Origin: Gordonia sp. SID5947
Lineage (GTDB): Bacteria > Actinomycetota > Actinomycetes > Mycobacteriales > Mycobacteriaceae
NCBI RefSeq assembly: GCF_009862785.1
Contig: NZ_WWHU01000001.1
Span: forward strand, 4,278,001-4,342,000
Reading direction: 5' to 3'
Length of the DNA stretch: 64,000 bases
Shown here: in pieces, positions 8,457-19,321 of the stretch
Position numbering within the stretch: position 1 is the stretch's first letter
How the letters are laid out: the number at the start of each line of letters is the position of its first letter
Made by a program: the position numbers and the translations under genes
Notes under the pieces: generated by a model
The model's input: only the letters and a program-made list of their open reading frames with translations
The model's database searches: none
What the model was told of the DNA's origin: nothing

Positions 8457-9488
8457 AAAATCTCCCGACAGTTGGTCGGGCGCCATTCAGGAGGCGACCC
8501 GAGCATTCCAGACAATGCATGAGGAATCTAACAGTCGCGTGGGGAGGAAAGGCAGAATCGTCGAGCGAGTAAATGACGGTTGCCCGGGCACCGCTGCCGG
8601 CGCACGAACACGGAATCGGCACATGAGTTCGTGGTCCGACGCTCGGTTGCGACTGTGGTGCAACGGATCTGGGCTGCAGCGGGCTGCCACCGCGATCGCG
8701 GCGACAACGACGGTTGCCGAACCGAGGGATCTCCGCCCCCCGTCGAGCAGGACTGTCGGGACGGCGAGCCGCACGGCAGGGTCCTGGCATCACCGTGACC
8801 GGCGACGGAGAAGAGCCGGCCGGCCGGGCGCGGACGATCCCGCAGCTGCGTGACGACGCGGCGCGCGTACACCTTCCGCCCGGGTGACGACGAGTTCCTG
8901 TGGCGGCCAGAGCACGCGGCGGGGCCTGGTGCCGAACGTGGTCGCGATGCTCCACGAACTGCTACCGAATCACCATGTGCTACTTCGGCTCACGCGCAGT
9001 GCCCGGTTCGCGACGTGGTCCGTCACGATCTCGCCGACATCGCCTGATGCCCACCTTTGGCGCACGAGATTCCCCGGTGGCCCAGTTGTCACTCGAGTGG
9101 TACAGCGCCGATCGATCGGCGCGTGCTGTTCGCCCCGCCGTGCGCGGTGCGCCACCAGGCTGGTTGTCGCGGCGTCACGCGGCTGGGATGTCTCGATCGT
9201 CGGGGATGCTTCGGCCCGACCACCGTTGTGGGCACCACCCGCAAGGCCCTCGGTGTCGCGCCGCTGCCGCGACTCGGGGCGCCGCCCGCCTGAGCCGGGT
9301 CGGTGCGCTGCCCAGGTGTCCGACGTTCCGTTGTATCTCTCGATCGGCCCGCGTCCCGGAGCAGATCCGCATGTCGATGTTCGGTGAGGTGCGACGGCGG
9401 CTCGGTCAGGCCGGCGCGGCCGAGGTGCCCGACACAGATTGACGGCCCGCCTCGTCGAACGCTGAGGCGGACCGTCGGGGTGGTTGGC
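8457..9488. other. Non-coding or decayed stretch of about 1 kb
   Basis: No convincing gene is seen between the toxin-like gene and the DUF8020-like gene. Open frames exist on both strands but their translations are arginine- and serine-rich, lack recognisable domains and have no ribosome-binding sites. The right end holds the 27-bp repeat of the tilS 3' end (9439-9465). The stretch may be the remnant of an older or inserted gene. Confidence 0.5.
9439..9465. repeat. Right copy of the 27-bp direct repeat (displaced tilS 3' end)
   Basis: Matches 7111-7137 at 25 of 27 positions. In the tilS frame it still reads LTARLVER-stop, with gcg to gcc and cgt to cgc as the only differences. Upstream similarity stops immediately. 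This is what an insertion at the end of tilS, or recombination with a divergent allele, would leave. Confidence 0.6.
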
Positions 9489-10202
9489 TTACTTCTTGGG
9501 TGGGACGAACGGGGAGTTGATGGTGTTGAAGTACTGGATGGCAGCGCCGATGAGGGAGCCTCCACCGCCAAGGGCAAGGCCCACGATCCCACCGATGCTT
9601 GCGCCCAGCGGAATGAACGGCAAGCATCCAACCGCAATTCCGCCTGCACATCCGAGAACTCCGCCGACGATAGCCCCGAGGACCGTTCCGACCAGCGACG
9701 AGATCGTCAAGCCAGCGCTCAACTCTTGGTTGAATCTGGCTAGCGCTTGATCATCCCGCTCCTTCTTGGTCTGCGGGGCGTCGACCTGGTTGGCAGCGAT
9801 GACCCGCAGCGCCTCGACCTCTACGGGATTCACCGGCGTCGACCGCGCAACATTTCGAGAAGGTATCAGCGTCGCGGTATTACCGACCGTGCGCGCATCG
9901 ATCGGGAACTGCTGATATTCCTTCCGATAGGCCAGCGGCATCCGGAATTTCTCGGCGCCGGCAGAATTACGAATCACCAGTGCACCGGAATTGGTGCTGA
10001 TCGAACCGTTGTGCACGGTGAGGCTGAACGAACCGGCGCGTACCGCCACGTCGTAGGTCGTCGGCGCAGGTTTCGCCGGGGCCGCTTGCACCGATCCGGC
10101 GAAGGCCGTAATCAATGCGGTTGCAAGGGAAATCGAAGCCAGGAGAGTCAAGTGGAGGCGAGTGTGCCGCCGGGATGCGCCGGTGCGCCGGGCAGTGAAC
10201 AT
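9489..10202 (-). CDS. Secreted DUF8020-like protein with glycine-zipper C-terminus
   Basis: A 237-residue exported protein of a type common in Nocardiaceae and Gordoniaceae. A signal peptide (HLTLLASISLATALITAFAGSVQAAPA) precedes a beta-rich domain of about 75 residues (YDVAVRAGSFSLTVHNGSIST and so on). The C-terminal third is a glycine-zipper segment, including TVLGAIVGGVLGCAGGIAVG, which could insert in a membrane. The start is the ATG at 10202 in front of MFTARRTG; longer readings lack a good site. The family name is from memory, and the function is unknown. Confidence 0.7.
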   Translation of the reverse strand: MFTARRTGASRRHTRLHLTLLASISLATALITAFAGSVQAAPAKPAPTTYDVAVRAGSFSLTVHNGSISTNSGALVIRNSAGAEKFRMPLAYRKEYQQFPIDARTVGNTATLIPSRNVARSTPVNPVEVEALRVIAANQVDAPQTKKERDDQALARFNQELSAGLTISSLVGTVLGAIVGGVLGCAGGIAVGCLPFIPLGASIGGIVGLALGGGGSLIGAAIQYFNTINSPFVPPKK

Positions 10203-10541
10203 AGGGGATGTCTTTCGCGTAATCGGCTCTGTCGACACGAGCCTGGGGAAAAGGGCACAGCAGGTGATTTTTCGTTCGCAGAACAAAGGATCAGACCCCC
10301 TTTAATCACTTTCTCTGCGGACAGTTCACCTTCACAAATTCGCGGTCCTCTCAGGAGAAAAATGTGTCGGGTGTGAAGAGATGTTGCCATTCGTGATCTG
10401 AGTGTGATCGGCGACACACCGTTCTCTCGCGGGATGTCGTACGAACGTCCTACAGCGTTACGGCCGTCTCGTCGGCGCCTCGAAGGGCCGGACCGCGCAG
10501 TCGCCGACACGGTTCGCATCGGGCATGACAAGCTAGGGGAC
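10203..10541. promoter_or_regulatory. Divergent promoter region, DUF8020-like gene / hpt
   Basis: This gap of about 340 bp must hold the promoters of the secreted protein (minus) and of hpt (plus). It contains an A/T-rich patch unusual for this genome around 10290-10350. I see no riboswitch, tRNA or operator that I can name. Confidence 0.35.
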
Positions 10542-11120
10542 GTGCAGCCCCCAAGTCTCAGTGGCACAGACCCGTACGGCGACGACATCGAAGCGGTCCT
10601 CATCACCGAGGAGCAGATCCGGCAACGCACCAAGGAACTGGCCGACTCGGTGGCCTCGCGCTATGCGGGCATCGACGAGGATCTGGTCCTGATCGGTGTG
10701 CTCAAGGGCGCGATCATGTTCATGACCGACTTCGCGCGGGCGTTGCCCATCCCGTCGCAGATGGAGTTCATGGCGGTGTCGAGCTACGGCTCGGCCACCT
10801 CGTCGTCGGGCGTGGTGCGCATCCTCAAGGACCTCGACCGCGACATCGCCGGCCGCGACGTCCTGATCGTCGAGGACATCATCGACTCCGGGCTCACGCT
10901 GTCGTGGCTGATGAAGAATCTGGCCACCCGCAACCCGAAGTCGCTCGAGGTGTGCACCCTGCTGCGCAAGCCGGAGGCGGTGCGGTCGCCGGTGAACGTC
11001 GCCGACGTCGGCTTCGACATCGCGAACGAATTCGTCGTCGGATACGGGCTCGATTACGCCGAGCGGTACCGCGATCTCTCCTACATCGGCCGGCTGCGGC
11101 CGTCGGTGTACCAGAACTGA
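10542..11120 (+). CDS. hpt: Hypoxanthine phosphoribosyltransferase
   Basis: Hpt salvages hypoxanthine and guanine to IMP and GMP with PRPP. The PRPP-binding loop [17 protein letters not shown] is at about residues 107-123, and [19 protein letters not shown] near the N-terminus is typical. The 192-residue reading from GTG 10542 has AGGGGA three bases upstream and fits the family length. An in-frame reading from 10404 would add 46 arginine-rich residues without family support. Same neighbours as Rv3624c, upstream of ftsH. Confidence 0.94.
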   Translation: MQPPSLSGTDPYGDDIEAVLITEEQIRQRTKELADSVASRYAGIDEDLVLIGVLKGAIMFMTDFARALPIPSQMEFMAVSSYGSATSSSGVVRILKDLDRDIAGRDVLIVEDIIDSGLTLSWLMKNLATRNPKSLEVCTLLRKPEAVRSPVNVADVGFDIANEFVVGYGLDYAERYRDLSYIGRLRPSVYQN

Positions 11121-11305
11121 CGTCCTACCAGGGGTGAGGTGCCACCGAGGTGGTGCGGAACGGTTTTCCCTGGCTGTTCGTTGACCGGTAGCCTCTAATA
11201 CGGACAGTCAGCAGAAGACACCTGAGACTGTCCACGACGTCGACCGGGAAGGACAGTGGGAAGGCGCGGGCCGCCAACAGCCGAGCCCCACCACCACCAA
11301 CAGGC

Positions 11306-13696
11306 ATGAACCGAAAGTCAGTCTTCCGCAACCTCGCCATCGTGGCGCTCATCGTGCTCGCCCTGTGGGGCTGGAGCGTGATGCGCGACTCGGGTCGCGA
11401 GTACAAGTCTGTGGACACCTCGGTCGCGTTGACCCAGCTCAACGTCAAGAACACCGACCGGATCGACATCGACGACCGTGAACAGACCCTGCGGATCGAG
11501 CTCAAGAACCCGATCAAGGTCGACGGCGACGACGTCACCAAGATCAGCGCCAAGTATCCGGCGTCGGCCGGCGAGCAGGTCTTCGACTCGGTCACCAGCA
11601 CGGGCGCGCCCTACCAGACCAACGTCAGTCAGCAGTCGGCGCTCTGGCAGATCCTCATCTTCATCCTCCCGATGATCCTGCTGTTCGGTCTCTTCTTCTT
11701 CGTGATGAACCGGATGCAGGGTGGCGGCAAGGGCGGCGTCATGGGCTTCGGCAAGTCCAAGGCCAAGCAGCTCACCAAGGACATGCCCAAGACCACCTTC
11801 TCCGACGTAGCCGGCGCCGACGAGGCCGTCGAAGAGCTCTACGAGATCAAGGACTTCCTGCAGAACCCGGCGCGCTATCAGGCGCTGGGCGCCAAGATCC
11901 CCAAGGGCGTGCTGCTCTACGGGCCGCCCGGTACCGGTAAGACGCTGCTCGCGCGGGCCGTCGCGGGTGAGGCGGGCGTGCCGTTCTTCACCATCTCCGG
12001 TTCGGACTTCGTCGAGATGTTCGTCGGTGTCGGTGCCTCCCGGGTGCGTGACCTGTTCGAGCAGGCCAAGAACAACAGCCCCTGCATCATCTTCGTCGAC
12101 GAGATCGATGCGGTCGGCCGCCAGCGCGGTGCCGGCCTCGGCGGCGGCCACGACGAGCGTGAGCAGACCCTGAATCAGCTGCTCGTCGAGATGGACGGCT
12201 TCGGTGAACGGTCCGGCGTCATCCTGATCGCCGCCACCAACCGGCCCGACATCCTCGACCCGGCGCTGTTGCGTCCCGGACGTTTCGACCGGCAGATCCC
12301 CGTCGGCAACCCCGACATCGCGGGTCGTCGCGCCATCCTCAAGGTGCACGCACAGGGCAAGCCGATCGATTCCGACGCCGACCTCGACGGTCTGGCCAAG
12401 CGCACGCCGGGCATGTCCGGCGCCGACCTGGCCAACGTGGTCAACGAGGCCGCGCTGCTCGCGGCCCGCGAGAACAAGAACACCATCACCGCCGAGATGC
12501 TCGAAGAAGCGGTCGACCGGGTGATCGGCGGCCCGCGCCGCAAGAGCCGCATCATCAGCGAGCACGAGAAGAAGACCGTCGCTTACCACGAGGGCGGGCA
12601 CACGCTCGCCGCGTGGGCGATGCCCGATCTCGACCCGATCTACAAGGTCACCATCCTGGCTCGCGGCCGGACCGGCGGTCACGCCCTCGCGGTGCCCGAG
12701 CAGGACAAGGACCTGATGACGCGGTCGGAGATGATCGCACGCCTCGTCATGGCGATGGGCGGTCGCGCGGCCGAAGAGCTCGTGTTCCACGAGCCGACCA
12801 CCGGCGCGTCGTCGGACATCGATCAGGCGACCAAGATCGCGCGCGCGATGGTGACCGAATACGGCATGAGCGCCAAGCTCGGCGCGGTGCATTACGGACA
12901 GGAACAGGGTGACCCGTTCCTGGGCCGGTCGATGGGCAACCAGGCGTCGTACTCCGCCGAGATCGCCAGCGAGATCGACGACGAGGTGCGCCGCCTGATC
13001 GAGGCCGCGCACACCGAGGCGTGGGCGATCCTCGCGGAGTATCGCGACACCCTCGACGTGCTGGCGACCGAACTCCTCGAGAAGGAGACCCTCACCCGCA
13101 AGGATCTCGAGGGGATCTTCTCGAACGTGCAGAAGCGTCCGCGCATCACCACCTTCAACGAGTTCGGTGAGCGCACGCCGAGCGACAAGCCCCCGGTGAA
13201 GACTCCGGGCGAGCTGGCCATCGAGCGCGGCGAGCCGTGGCCGCCCGAGCCGGTCACGCCGAATCCGGTGCCGGAGCCCGTGGGCGCCGGAAGCGGCCCG
13301 CATCCCGGTGCGCCCGGCAGCGGTGCCGGACAGCCGGGTTCGGGTTATCCGAATCCGACTCCCGGACAGGCATTTCCACCCTCGTACCCGCCGCAGTCGG
13401 CGCCCGGTCCGCAGCAGTACGGCGGCGGAGGCCATCCGGGAACACAGAGCGGCTACCCGGGACAGCAGAGTTATCCGGGGCAGCCGACGCACGGCACACG
13501 GCCCGACTACGGCGCACCGCGCGACTGGTCGGCGCCGGGGTGGCCCCCGCAGGACTCGACGCCCGCACCGGGTGGTCCCAACGGGTCGGGCGCCAACGGC
13601 GGTGCCAACGGCGGCGGTCCGAATGGCGGCGGTACGAATGGCACCGGAACCAATGGCTCCGGCCGCCACGGCCACCCCGAGAATCCCGGCGGTTGA
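11306..13696 (+). CDS. ftsH: ATP-dependent zinc metalloprotease FtsH
   Basis: A 796-residue membrane AAA+ protease that degrades damaged and regulatory membrane proteins. Order: transmembrane helix 1 ([16 protein letters not shown]), a periplasmic domain, and helix 2 ([20 protein letters not shown], about residues 112-131). The AAA domain has Walker A GPPGTGKT (about 209-216) and Walker B IIFVDEID. The zinc-protease motif HEGGH is at about residue 429. The last ~150 residues form a Pro/Gly/Asn/Gln-rich tail ending in NGG-type repeats, as in actinobacterial FtsH. No strong ribosome-binding site is visible, although ATG 11306 fits the family start. Confidence 0.96.
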   Translation: MNRKSVFRNLAIVALIVLALWGWSVMRDSGREYKSVDTSVALTQLNVKNTDRIDIDDREQTLRIELKNPIKVDGDDVTKISAKYPASAGEQVFDSVTSTGAPYQTNVSQQSALWQILIFILPMILLFGLFFFVMNRMQGGGKGGVMGFGKSKAKQLTKDMPKTTFSDVAGADEAVEELYEIKDFLQNPARYQALGAKIPKGVLLYGPPGTGKTLLARAVAGEAGVPFFTISGSDFVEMFVGVGASRVRDLFEQAKNNSPCIIFVDEIDAVGRQRGAGLGGGHDEREQTLNQLLVEMDGFGERSGVILIAATNRPDILDPALLRPGRFDRQIPVGNPDIAGRRAILKVHAQGKPIDSDADLDGLAKRTPGMSGADLANVVNEAALLAARENKNTITAEMLEEAVDRVIGGPRRKSRIISEHEKKTVAYHEGGHTLAAWAMPDLDPIYKVTILARGRTGGHALAVPEQDKDLMTRSEMIARLVMAMGGRAAEELVFHEPTTGASSDIDQATKIARAMVTEYGMSAKLGAVHYGQEQGDPFLGRSMGNQASYSAEIASEIDDEVRRLIEAAHTEAWAILAEYRDTLDVLATELLEKETLTRKDLEGIFSNVQKRPRITTFNEFGERTPSDKPPVKTPGELAIERGEPWPPEPVTPNPVPEPVGAGSGPHPGAPGSGAGQPGSGYPNPTPGQAFPPSYPPQSAPGPQQYGGGGHPGTQSGYPGQQSYPGQPTHGTRPDYGAPRDWSAPGWPPQDSTPAPGGPNGSGANGGANGGGPNGGGTNGTGTNGSGRHGHPENPGG

Positions 13697-13761
13697 CCAG
13701 GGCGTCGGCCAAACCCGGCCGCCCGCCCGCACACACGTTCGTAGAACGGATCAGATGAACG

Positions 13762-14424
13762 ATGACGGTCAGTGAACACCAGGACGCCCGCGTGAACGGC
13801 GCCGACGCCGCCGGAACCGACGGCACCGCGGGCGAACTCACCACGCCTCAGGGCAGGCACTTCGATCAGGCCCGCGCCGAGGCCGCGATCCGCGAACTGC
13901 TGATCGCGGTGGGCGAGGACCCGACCCGAGAAGGCTTGCAGCGCACGCCGAAGCGCGTGGCCAACGCCTACCGGGAGATGTTCGCCGGGCTCTACACCGA
14001 TCCCAGCGAGGTGCTGGGCACCATGTTCGACGAAGACCACGACGAGTTGGTCCTGGTGAAGGACATCCCGCTGTACTCGACGTGCGAGCACCATCTGGTG
14101 TCCTTCCACGGGGTGGCGCACGTCGGCTACATCCCCGGGGTGTCCGGGCAGGTCACCGGGCTGTCGAAGCTGGCGCGGCTGGTGGATCTCTACGCCAAAC
14201 GTCCGCAGGTGCAGGAACGGCTGACCAGCCAGGTGGCCGACGCGATCGTCAAACGTCTGGATCCGCGCGGGGTGATCGTCATCATCGAGGCCGAGCATCT
14301 GTGCATGGCCATGCGCGGCATCCGCAAGCCCGGCGCCACCACCACCACCTCCGCGGTGCGCGGCTTGTTCAAGACGAGCGCGGTGTCCCGCGGTGAGGCC
14401 CTCGACCTGATCTCGCGGACCTGA
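13762..14424 (+). CDS. folE: GTP cyclohydrolase I
   Basis: FolE converts GTP to 7,8-dihydroneopterin triphosphate, the first step of folate synthesis. The 220-residue protein has a variable N-terminus of ~35 residues and then the conserved core. Zinc and active-site motifs are [20 protein letters not shown] (about residues 110-129) and [11 protein letters not shown] (about 176-186). It begins the folE-folP-folB-folK operon directly after ftsH, as in Rv3609c-Rv3606c. Confidence 0.96.
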   Translation: MTVSEHQDARVNGADAAGTDGTAGELTTPQGRHFDQARAEAAIRELLIAVGEDPTREGLQRTPKRVANAYREMFAGLYTDPSEVLGTMFDEDHDELVLVKDIPLYSTCEHHLVSFHGVAHVGYIPGVSGQVTGLSKLARLVDLYAKRPQVQERLTSQVADAIVKRLDPRGVIVIIEAEHLCMAMRGIRKPGATTTTSAVRGLFKTSAVSRGEALDLISRT

Positions 14425-14441
14425 GCGCGGTTCGCCGACCG

Positions 14442-15377
14442 ATGCCGTCAGAACAACGGGACTGCGTACTCGCGCCGGCCGACCGCACCCTCGTGATGGG
14501 CGTCATCAACGTGACGGCCGATTCGTTCTCCGACGGTGGCCGCTACCTCGACCACGACGCCGCCATCGCGCACGGGCACGAACTGATCGCCCAAGGCGCC
14601 GACCTGATCGACATCGGCGGCGAATCGACGCGGCCGGGAGCCAGCCGGGTGGATCCCGACGACGAGGCGAAGCGGGTGGTCCCGGTGATCACCGGACTGG
14701 CCGGTGCGGGCGTGCCGCTCTCGGTCGACACGATGCGAGCGCCCGTCGCCGCGGCGGCGATCGAGGCCGGTGTCTCGGTGATCAACGATGTCTCCGGCGG
14801 GCGGGCAGACGCCGACATGGCCCGTGTGGTCGCCGAGTCGGGCCTGCCCTGGATTCTGATGCACTGGCGCCCGATCGAGCGCGCCGACCGAGATCCCGAC
14901 GGCACGTTCACCCACGGCATCGGCGACACCGGCGGATACCGCGACGTGGTGGCCGAGGTGTCGGGTGAGTTGCTCTCGCAGGTCGATGCCGCGGTGTCGG
15001 CGGGAGTCGACCCGAACCGCATCGTCCTCGATCCCGGTCTCGGATTCGCCAAGACCGCCGAACACAATTGGGCGCTCCTGCACGCGTTGCCCACTCTTGT
15101 CGGTCTCGGCTTCCCGGTCCTCGTCGGGGCATCGCGCAAACGCTTCCTCGGTACCTTGCTGGCCCGCGACGGCCAACTGCGTCCGCCTGCCGGCCGGGAG
15201 ACAGCGACCGCGTCCGTCTCGGCGCTCGCGGCGATGGACGGAGCGTGGGCCGTGCGGGTGCACGACGTCGAGAAGAGCCGCGACGCCGTCGCGGTCGCGA
15301 GTGCATGGCGCCGCGGGGGCAGCCGGGGGACCGCTCGCCCGCGCGACGCCGACGACACGGGAGCGGTGAGTCACTGA
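14442..15377 (+). CDS. folP: Dihydropteroate synthase
   Basis: FolP condenses p-aminobenzoate with 6-hydroxymethyl-dihydropterin pyrophosphate and is the sulfonamide target. The 311-residue TIM-barrel protein has the DHPS signatures [16 protein letters not shown] (about residues 19-34) and [11 protein letters not shown] (about 62-72). Later come NDVSGG and [18 protein letters not shown] 14442 lies 17 bp after folE. Its stop shares one base with the folB start (TGATG), consistent with coupled translation. Confidence 0.95.
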   Translation: MPSEQRDCVLAPADRTLVMGVINVTADSFSDGGRYLDHDAAIAHGHELIAQGADLIDIGGESTRPGASRVDPDDEAKRVVPVITGLAGAGVPLSVDTMRAPVAAAAIEAGVSVINDVSGGRADADMARVVAESGLPWILMHWRPIERADRDPDGTFTHGIGDTGGYRDVVAEVSGELLSQVDAAVSAGVDPNRIVLDPGLGFAKTAEHNWALLHALPTLVGLGFPVLVGASRKRFLGTLLARDGQLRPPAGRETATASVSALAAMDGAWAVRVHDVEKSRDAVAVASAWRRGGSRGTARPRDADDTGAVSH

Positions 15378-15751
15378 TGGCCGACCGGATCGAACTGCGG
15401 GGACTCGTCGTCCGCGGTAATCACGGCGTCTTCGAGCACGAGCGCCGGGACGGTCAGGACTTCATCCTCGACATCACGCTGTGGCTCGACCTCGCGGTCG
15501 CCGCGGTTAGCGACGACCTCGACGACACCGTCGACTACGGCGCGCTCGCCCAGAAGGCCCACGACATCGTCGCGGGCGAGCCGCGAAATCTCATCGAGGC
15601 GGTCGGTGGCGAGGTCGCCGAATCGATCATGGACGACGAACGGATCGCGGCGTGCGAGGTGACCGTCCACAAGCCGTCTGCGCCGATCCCGTTGCAGTTC
15701 GCAGACGTCGCGGTGGTGACGCGCCGGTCCCGCAAAGGCATGGCCCGATGA
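15377..15751 (+). CDS. folB: Dihydroneopterin aldolase
   Basis: FolB splits 7,8-dihydroneopterin to 6-hydroxymethyl-dihydropterin and glycolaldehyde. The 124-residue protein has the family pattern [27 protein letters not shown] at the start and [11 protein letters not shown] and [12 protein letters not shown] in the middle, with KPSAPIP near the end. ATG 15377 overlaps the folP stop by one base, and the stop overlaps folK (ATGA). A longer in-frame reading from 15068 lies inside folP and is not used. Confidence 0.95.
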   Translation: MADRIELRGLVVRGNHGVFEHERRDGQDFILDITLWLDLAVAAVSDDLDDTVDYGALAQKAHDIVAGEPRNLIEAVGGEVAESIMDDERIAACEVTVHKPSAPIPLQFADVAVVTRRSRKGMAR

Positions 15752-16275
15752 CGACCACGCGTGCCGTGCTGTCGGCCGGTTCCAATGTCGGTGACCGGCT
15801 CGGCCACCTGAACTCCGTCGTCGAGCGGTTCGCCGACGATCTCGTCGCGGTGTCGCCGGTCTACTCCACACCGCCCTGGGGCGGGGTGGAGCAAGAGGAC
15901 TTCTACAACATCACGCTGATCGTCGAGGGGCCGCGCGGTCCGTACGAGTGGCTCGCCGTCGGTGCCGAACTCGAGGAGGCGGCCGAGCGCACCCGCGAGG
16001 TCCGATGGGGTCCGCGGACACTCGACGTCGACGTGATCACCGTGACCGAGGGCGACGAGGTGGTACGCAGCGACGACCCGCGACTGCTGCTCCCGCATCC
16101 GCGCGCCGCCGAACGTGCCTTTGTCCTGGTCCCGTGGTTGGTGATCGAGCCGGACGCGACGTTGTGGACCCCCTCCGGCACGCGGGCCGTGGCGGACCTC
16201 GTCGGCCGCATCGACCCGGCCGAGAGCGCCGGTGTGGTGCCGGTGGCCGAACTACCACTGGTGAGGCGTCGATGA
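15748..16275 (+). CDS. folK: 2-amino-4-hydroxy-6-hydroxymethyldihydropteridine pyrophosphokinase
   Basis: FolK transfers pyrophosphate from ATP to 6-hydroxymethyl-dihydropterin, making the FolP substrate. The 175-residue protein shows [15 protein letters not shown] at the start, [17 protein letters not shown], and the signature [11 protein letters not shown] with the metal-binding aspartates, then [15 protein letters not shown]. Both ends overlap neighbours by four bases (ATGA), completing the coupled folP-folB-folK set. Confidence 0.95.
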   Translation: MTTTRAVLSAGSNVGDRLGHLNSVVERFADDLVAVSPVYSTPPWGGVEQEDFYNITLIVEGPRGPYEWLAVGAELEEAAERTREVRWGPRTLDVDVITVTEGDEVVRSDDPRLLLPHPRAAERAFVLVPWLVIEPDATLWTPSGTRAVADLVGRIDPAESAGVVPVAELPLVRRR

Positions 16276-16805
16276 CCGAACCACGACGGCAGTCCGGCGG
16301 AGATCAGGACCAGGAGCCGGGCCTCGGACCGACCCGGCTGCGCGATCTGACGGTGATCGCGGCCATCGTCGCGGTCACGGCGTTCGTGCTGGTCCGCTAC
16401 AACTACGGCAGCTTGCCGCCGATGCCGCTGCTCGCCGGGGTGGTGCTCTACATCCTGGCCGCACTGGAGGTACTGATCGCGTTCATCGTCCGGGCAAGGG
16501 TGGCCTCGCGCGACGTCGGGCGGGCGCGCGGCCAGTTACACCCGCTCACCGCGGCCCGTGTGCTCGCCTTGGCGAAGGCCTCGGCCATCCTCGGTGCGAT
16601 CGCCGTGGGCGTCTGGGCGGGCCTCATCGTCTTCCTGGCCACCCGGCACGATCTGGCGGCCGCCGATCACGACCTGCCCGGCGCGATCGTCGGGGTCGTC
16701 GGCGGTGTGCTGCTGGTGGCCGCGGCGCTGTGGCTGGAGTACTGCTGCCGGGCTCCCGACGATCCGACCGACGACCGCGTCGGCGGCCATCCGGGTCACG
16801 CCTGA
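16272..16805 (+). CDS. DUF3180 membrane protein
   Basis: A 177-residue protein with four predicted transmembrane helices (about residues 28-44, 53-72, 100-122 and 135-152) and a hydrophilic N-terminus. It belongs to the actinobacterial DUF3180 family, which always seems to follow folK (Rv3605c position). The role is unknown; the overlap with folK (ATGA) ties its expression to the folate operon. Confidence 0.88.
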   Translation: MTEPRRQSGGDQDQEPGLGPTRLRDLTVIAAIVAVTAFVLVRYNYGSLPPMPLLAGVVLYILAALEVLIAFIVRARVASRDVGRARGQLHPLTAARVLALAKASAILGAIAVGVWAGLIVFLATRHDLAAADHDLPGAIVGVVGGVLLVAAALWLEYCCRAPDDPTDDRVGGHPGHA

Positions 16806-16903
16806 GGCAAGTTCACGGCAGCGAGTCCACGGCAGAGGGTGAATCGGTGACTCTCCGCCTCGGTTCGCCGACATCGGTGCTGTCAGGCGGTATGTTCACG
16901 AAC

Positions 16904-18192
16904 ATGACGACCTCGAACGGCCGTTCCACCGAGTCGCGGCGAACAGGTAGATCGGTGGGACAGTGGCTGCTCGGTCTGCTCATCGTCCTCGCCGTGGTCG
17001 CCAGCATTCTGATGGTCTTCACCGATCAGTTGTCCGTATCGGGTTCCCTCGCGGTGATCGCCGCACTGTGGGCCGCGGTGATCGGCGCCATCCTGGTCAC
17101 CAAGTTCCGTCGCCAGGCGGAGACCGCGGAGTCGAAGAGCCGGGATCTGCGACTCGTCTACGAACTCCAGCTCGAGCGTGAGATCGCCGCGCGCCGGCAG
17201 TACGAACTCGACGTGGAGACCACCATCCGCAAAGAGGTCAGTGCGGAGTCCAACGAGGAACTCGCCGAACTCAAGAACCAGGTGCTGGCATTGCGGTCCA
17301 GCCTGGAGATGCTCCTCGGCGAATCGCTGCCCGAGCAGCGGACCGCATTGCCGAGCGAGAAACTGCGCGAACTTGCCTCGGGCATCGGCGGCGAGCGACC
17401 CAGCACGGGATCGACGTACCGCCAGAGCTTCGGCACCGACGACAGCGTGCTCGCGGCCCGCGACTTCGCTGCGACCGCACCGGCCGCCGGCGCCGGCCGT
17501 CACATGCCCGCCGACGTCGACCCCAACGAGATGACCGAGGTGATCCCCGTCATCTCCGACGACGACCCGATGTCGGGCCGGATCGCGACCGAGGTCCCCG
17601 AAACCGCAGACACGCAGGTGGAGGACGCCCAGGTCGAGGACGCCCAGGTGGAGGATGCGGTGCTCGCCGAACCCGACGACATCCCGGCCCCGTCCACCGG
17701 CTCGTTCTTCACCACCTCCGCACCGACGCCGTCGGCACCCCAGCCGCCGACCCAGCCGAGACCTGCCGGATTCGTCGACGAGACCCCCACCGACGAATGG
17801 AAGGCCGCAGCGCGATCGGGAGCGCCCGTCGATCCCGACGCCGTCGAGGTCGACGCCGAGGAGACCGTGGTCGCCGAGGCGGCACCCGCCGAAACCGCGT
17901 CGGCCGAAGCGATGCCGGCGGATCAGGCAGCCGAACCCCCGCGGCCGAGACCCCAGCAGCCGACGAAGCCCAGGCCCAGCCCTCCGAGGAGGCGGCGGCC
18001 CTTGGCACCTCGGGGCGGCACGAGTCGTCGGGAGAGGGCAGCAGCCCGGTGTTCGCGCAGGGACGTCGTCGTCGCCGCGACGACGATGACGGCGACAGCG
18101 CCCACTCGGCCGGCCTGCCCGTGTCCGAACTCCTCAGTCAGCTCCGCCAGTCCGGCTCGACCGGCGGTGGCCGCCGACGTCGCGAGGACTGA
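16904..18192 (+). CDS. DUF6779 membrane protein with a frame break in the C-terminal tail
   Basis: Two transmembrane helices (LLGLLIVLAVVASILMVF and LAVIAALWAAVIGAILV, about residues 21-65) precede a coiled coil (about 75-150, including RDLRLVYELQLEREIAARR). A long acidic Ala/Pro/Thr-rich tail follows. The position matches Rv3604c. The reading from ATG 16904 runs on to a stop at 18232 with an arginine-rich end. The neighbouring frame, entered near 17935, instead reads ETPAADEAQAQPSEEAAAL and ends GGGRRRRED at 18192, as relatives do. One base seems lost in GAACCCCC at 17933-17940. ATG 16892 is an alternative start. This is either a sequencing error or a true frameshift. Confidence 0.75.
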
Positions 18193-18316
18193 AACTTCTC
18201 CGGTGAGGCCTGTCACAGGCGTTGGCCTCTGAGTGCCCGCAGGGCCTAACCTTGCTGTGCAACGTCTGGTACCCGAGCTGAAGCCGGGACTGGAACTTTG
18301 AATTCGGAGGACAGCG

Positions 18317-19321
18317 GTGACCTCACCGAGCGATGGTCTCGGCCCTGGCAAGGGTCGCGATGATGATTCGCGCTACCTGTCCGGCCTCTCCAATCTGCCC
18401 GCGCCTGCCCGGCTCACCGTCGGTGTGATCTCCGCGGGACGCGTCGGAACCGCGTTCGGCGCCGCACTCGAGCGCGCCGGTCACGTGGTCGGTGCCGTGG
18501 TCGCGCGGTCGGCGGCGTCTCGTCGTCGCGCCGACGATCGGCTGCCCGAATCCGAGATCCTCGACCTCGCCGCGGTGGTGGCCCGTTCCGAACTGCTCGT
18601 CATCGCCGTGCCCGACGACGCGCTCGCCGGGGTCATCGACGACATCGCGACGGCCGGCACGCTGCGGCCGAACACGCTGGTCCTGCACACCGCCGGCGCC
18701 AAGGGCGTCGGCGTGCTGGCGCCGCTCGCCGAACTCGGCGCGCTGCCGATGGCGATCCATCCGGCGATGACCTTTGTCGGGACCGTCGAGGACACCAATC
18801 GCCTGCCGCAGGCGACCTTTGCCGTCACCGCCGCCGACGAGGTCGGGTACGCGATCGCGCAAGCCCTGGTACTGGAGATGGGTGGCGAACCTGTCCGCAT
18901 CGCCGAGTCGGATCGCGTGCTCTACCACGCCGCTCTGGCCCACGGCGCCAACCATCTGGTCACGCTCATCTCGGATGCTGTCACCGCCCTCAACGCCGCC
19001 ATCGAGGGCCCCGACGGGGTGGCCGCGCGTGACGCCGCCACCGTCGACGGCAGCGGTATCCGACTCGCCGAGCGCATCCTCGGCCCGCTGGTGAGTGCCG
19101 CGCTGCAGAACGTGCTCGAACTCGGCCCGCGCGCGCTGACCGGCCCGGTCGCGCGCGGCGATGCCGCCGCGGTTGCCGAGCACCTCGCCGCCCTTCGTGG
19201 CCTGCCGGCCGACCGGGCAGGCGACACCGACATCGCCGAGGCCTATCGGGTGCTGGCCCGCCGCACCGCAGGCCATACCGACGCCCCGGCCGATCTGCTC
19301 GACGTGCTGGAGGCGAAATGA
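18317..19321 (+). CDS. Rossmann-fold DUF2520 oxidoreductase in the pantothenate operon
   Basis: A 334-residue NAD(P)-binding protein. [24 protein letters not shown] near residue 33 is the Rossmann glycine motif (GxxGxxG-like), and the C-terminal half is the helical DUF2520 domain. It overlaps panC (ATGA) and occupies the Rv3603c position. Ketopantoate reductase-like activity is a reasonable guess given panC and panD downstream, but it is inference. GTG 18317 has GGAGGACAG upstream. Confidence 0.85.
   Translation: MTSPSDGLGPGKGRDDDSRYLSGLSNLPAPARLTVGVISAGRVGTAFGAALERAGHVVGAVVARSAASRRRADDRLPESEILDLAAVVARSELLVIAVPDDALAGVIDDIATAGTLRPNTLVLHTAGAKGVGVLAPLAELGALPMAIHPAMTFVGTVEDTNRLPQATFAVTAADEVGYAIAQALVLEMGGEPVRIAESDRVLYHAALAHGANHLVTLISDAVTALNAAIEGPDGVAARDAATVDGSGIRLAERILGPLVSAALQNVLELGPRALTGPVARGDAAAVAEHLAALRGLPADRAGDTDIAEAYRVLARRTAGHTDAPADLLDVLEAK

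Noticed and set aside
8850..9442. Plus-strand open frames in the gap after the toxin gene
   Set aside because: Several overlapping frames exist, none with a ribosome-binding site, domain or codon pattern like neighbours. Treated as non-coding or decayed.
11318..13732. An 804-codon open frame on the minus strand opposite ftsH
   Set aside because: It is the codon-bias shadow of ftsH. Its translation is rich in Arg, Leu and His with no domain, while the plus strand holds every FtsH motif.
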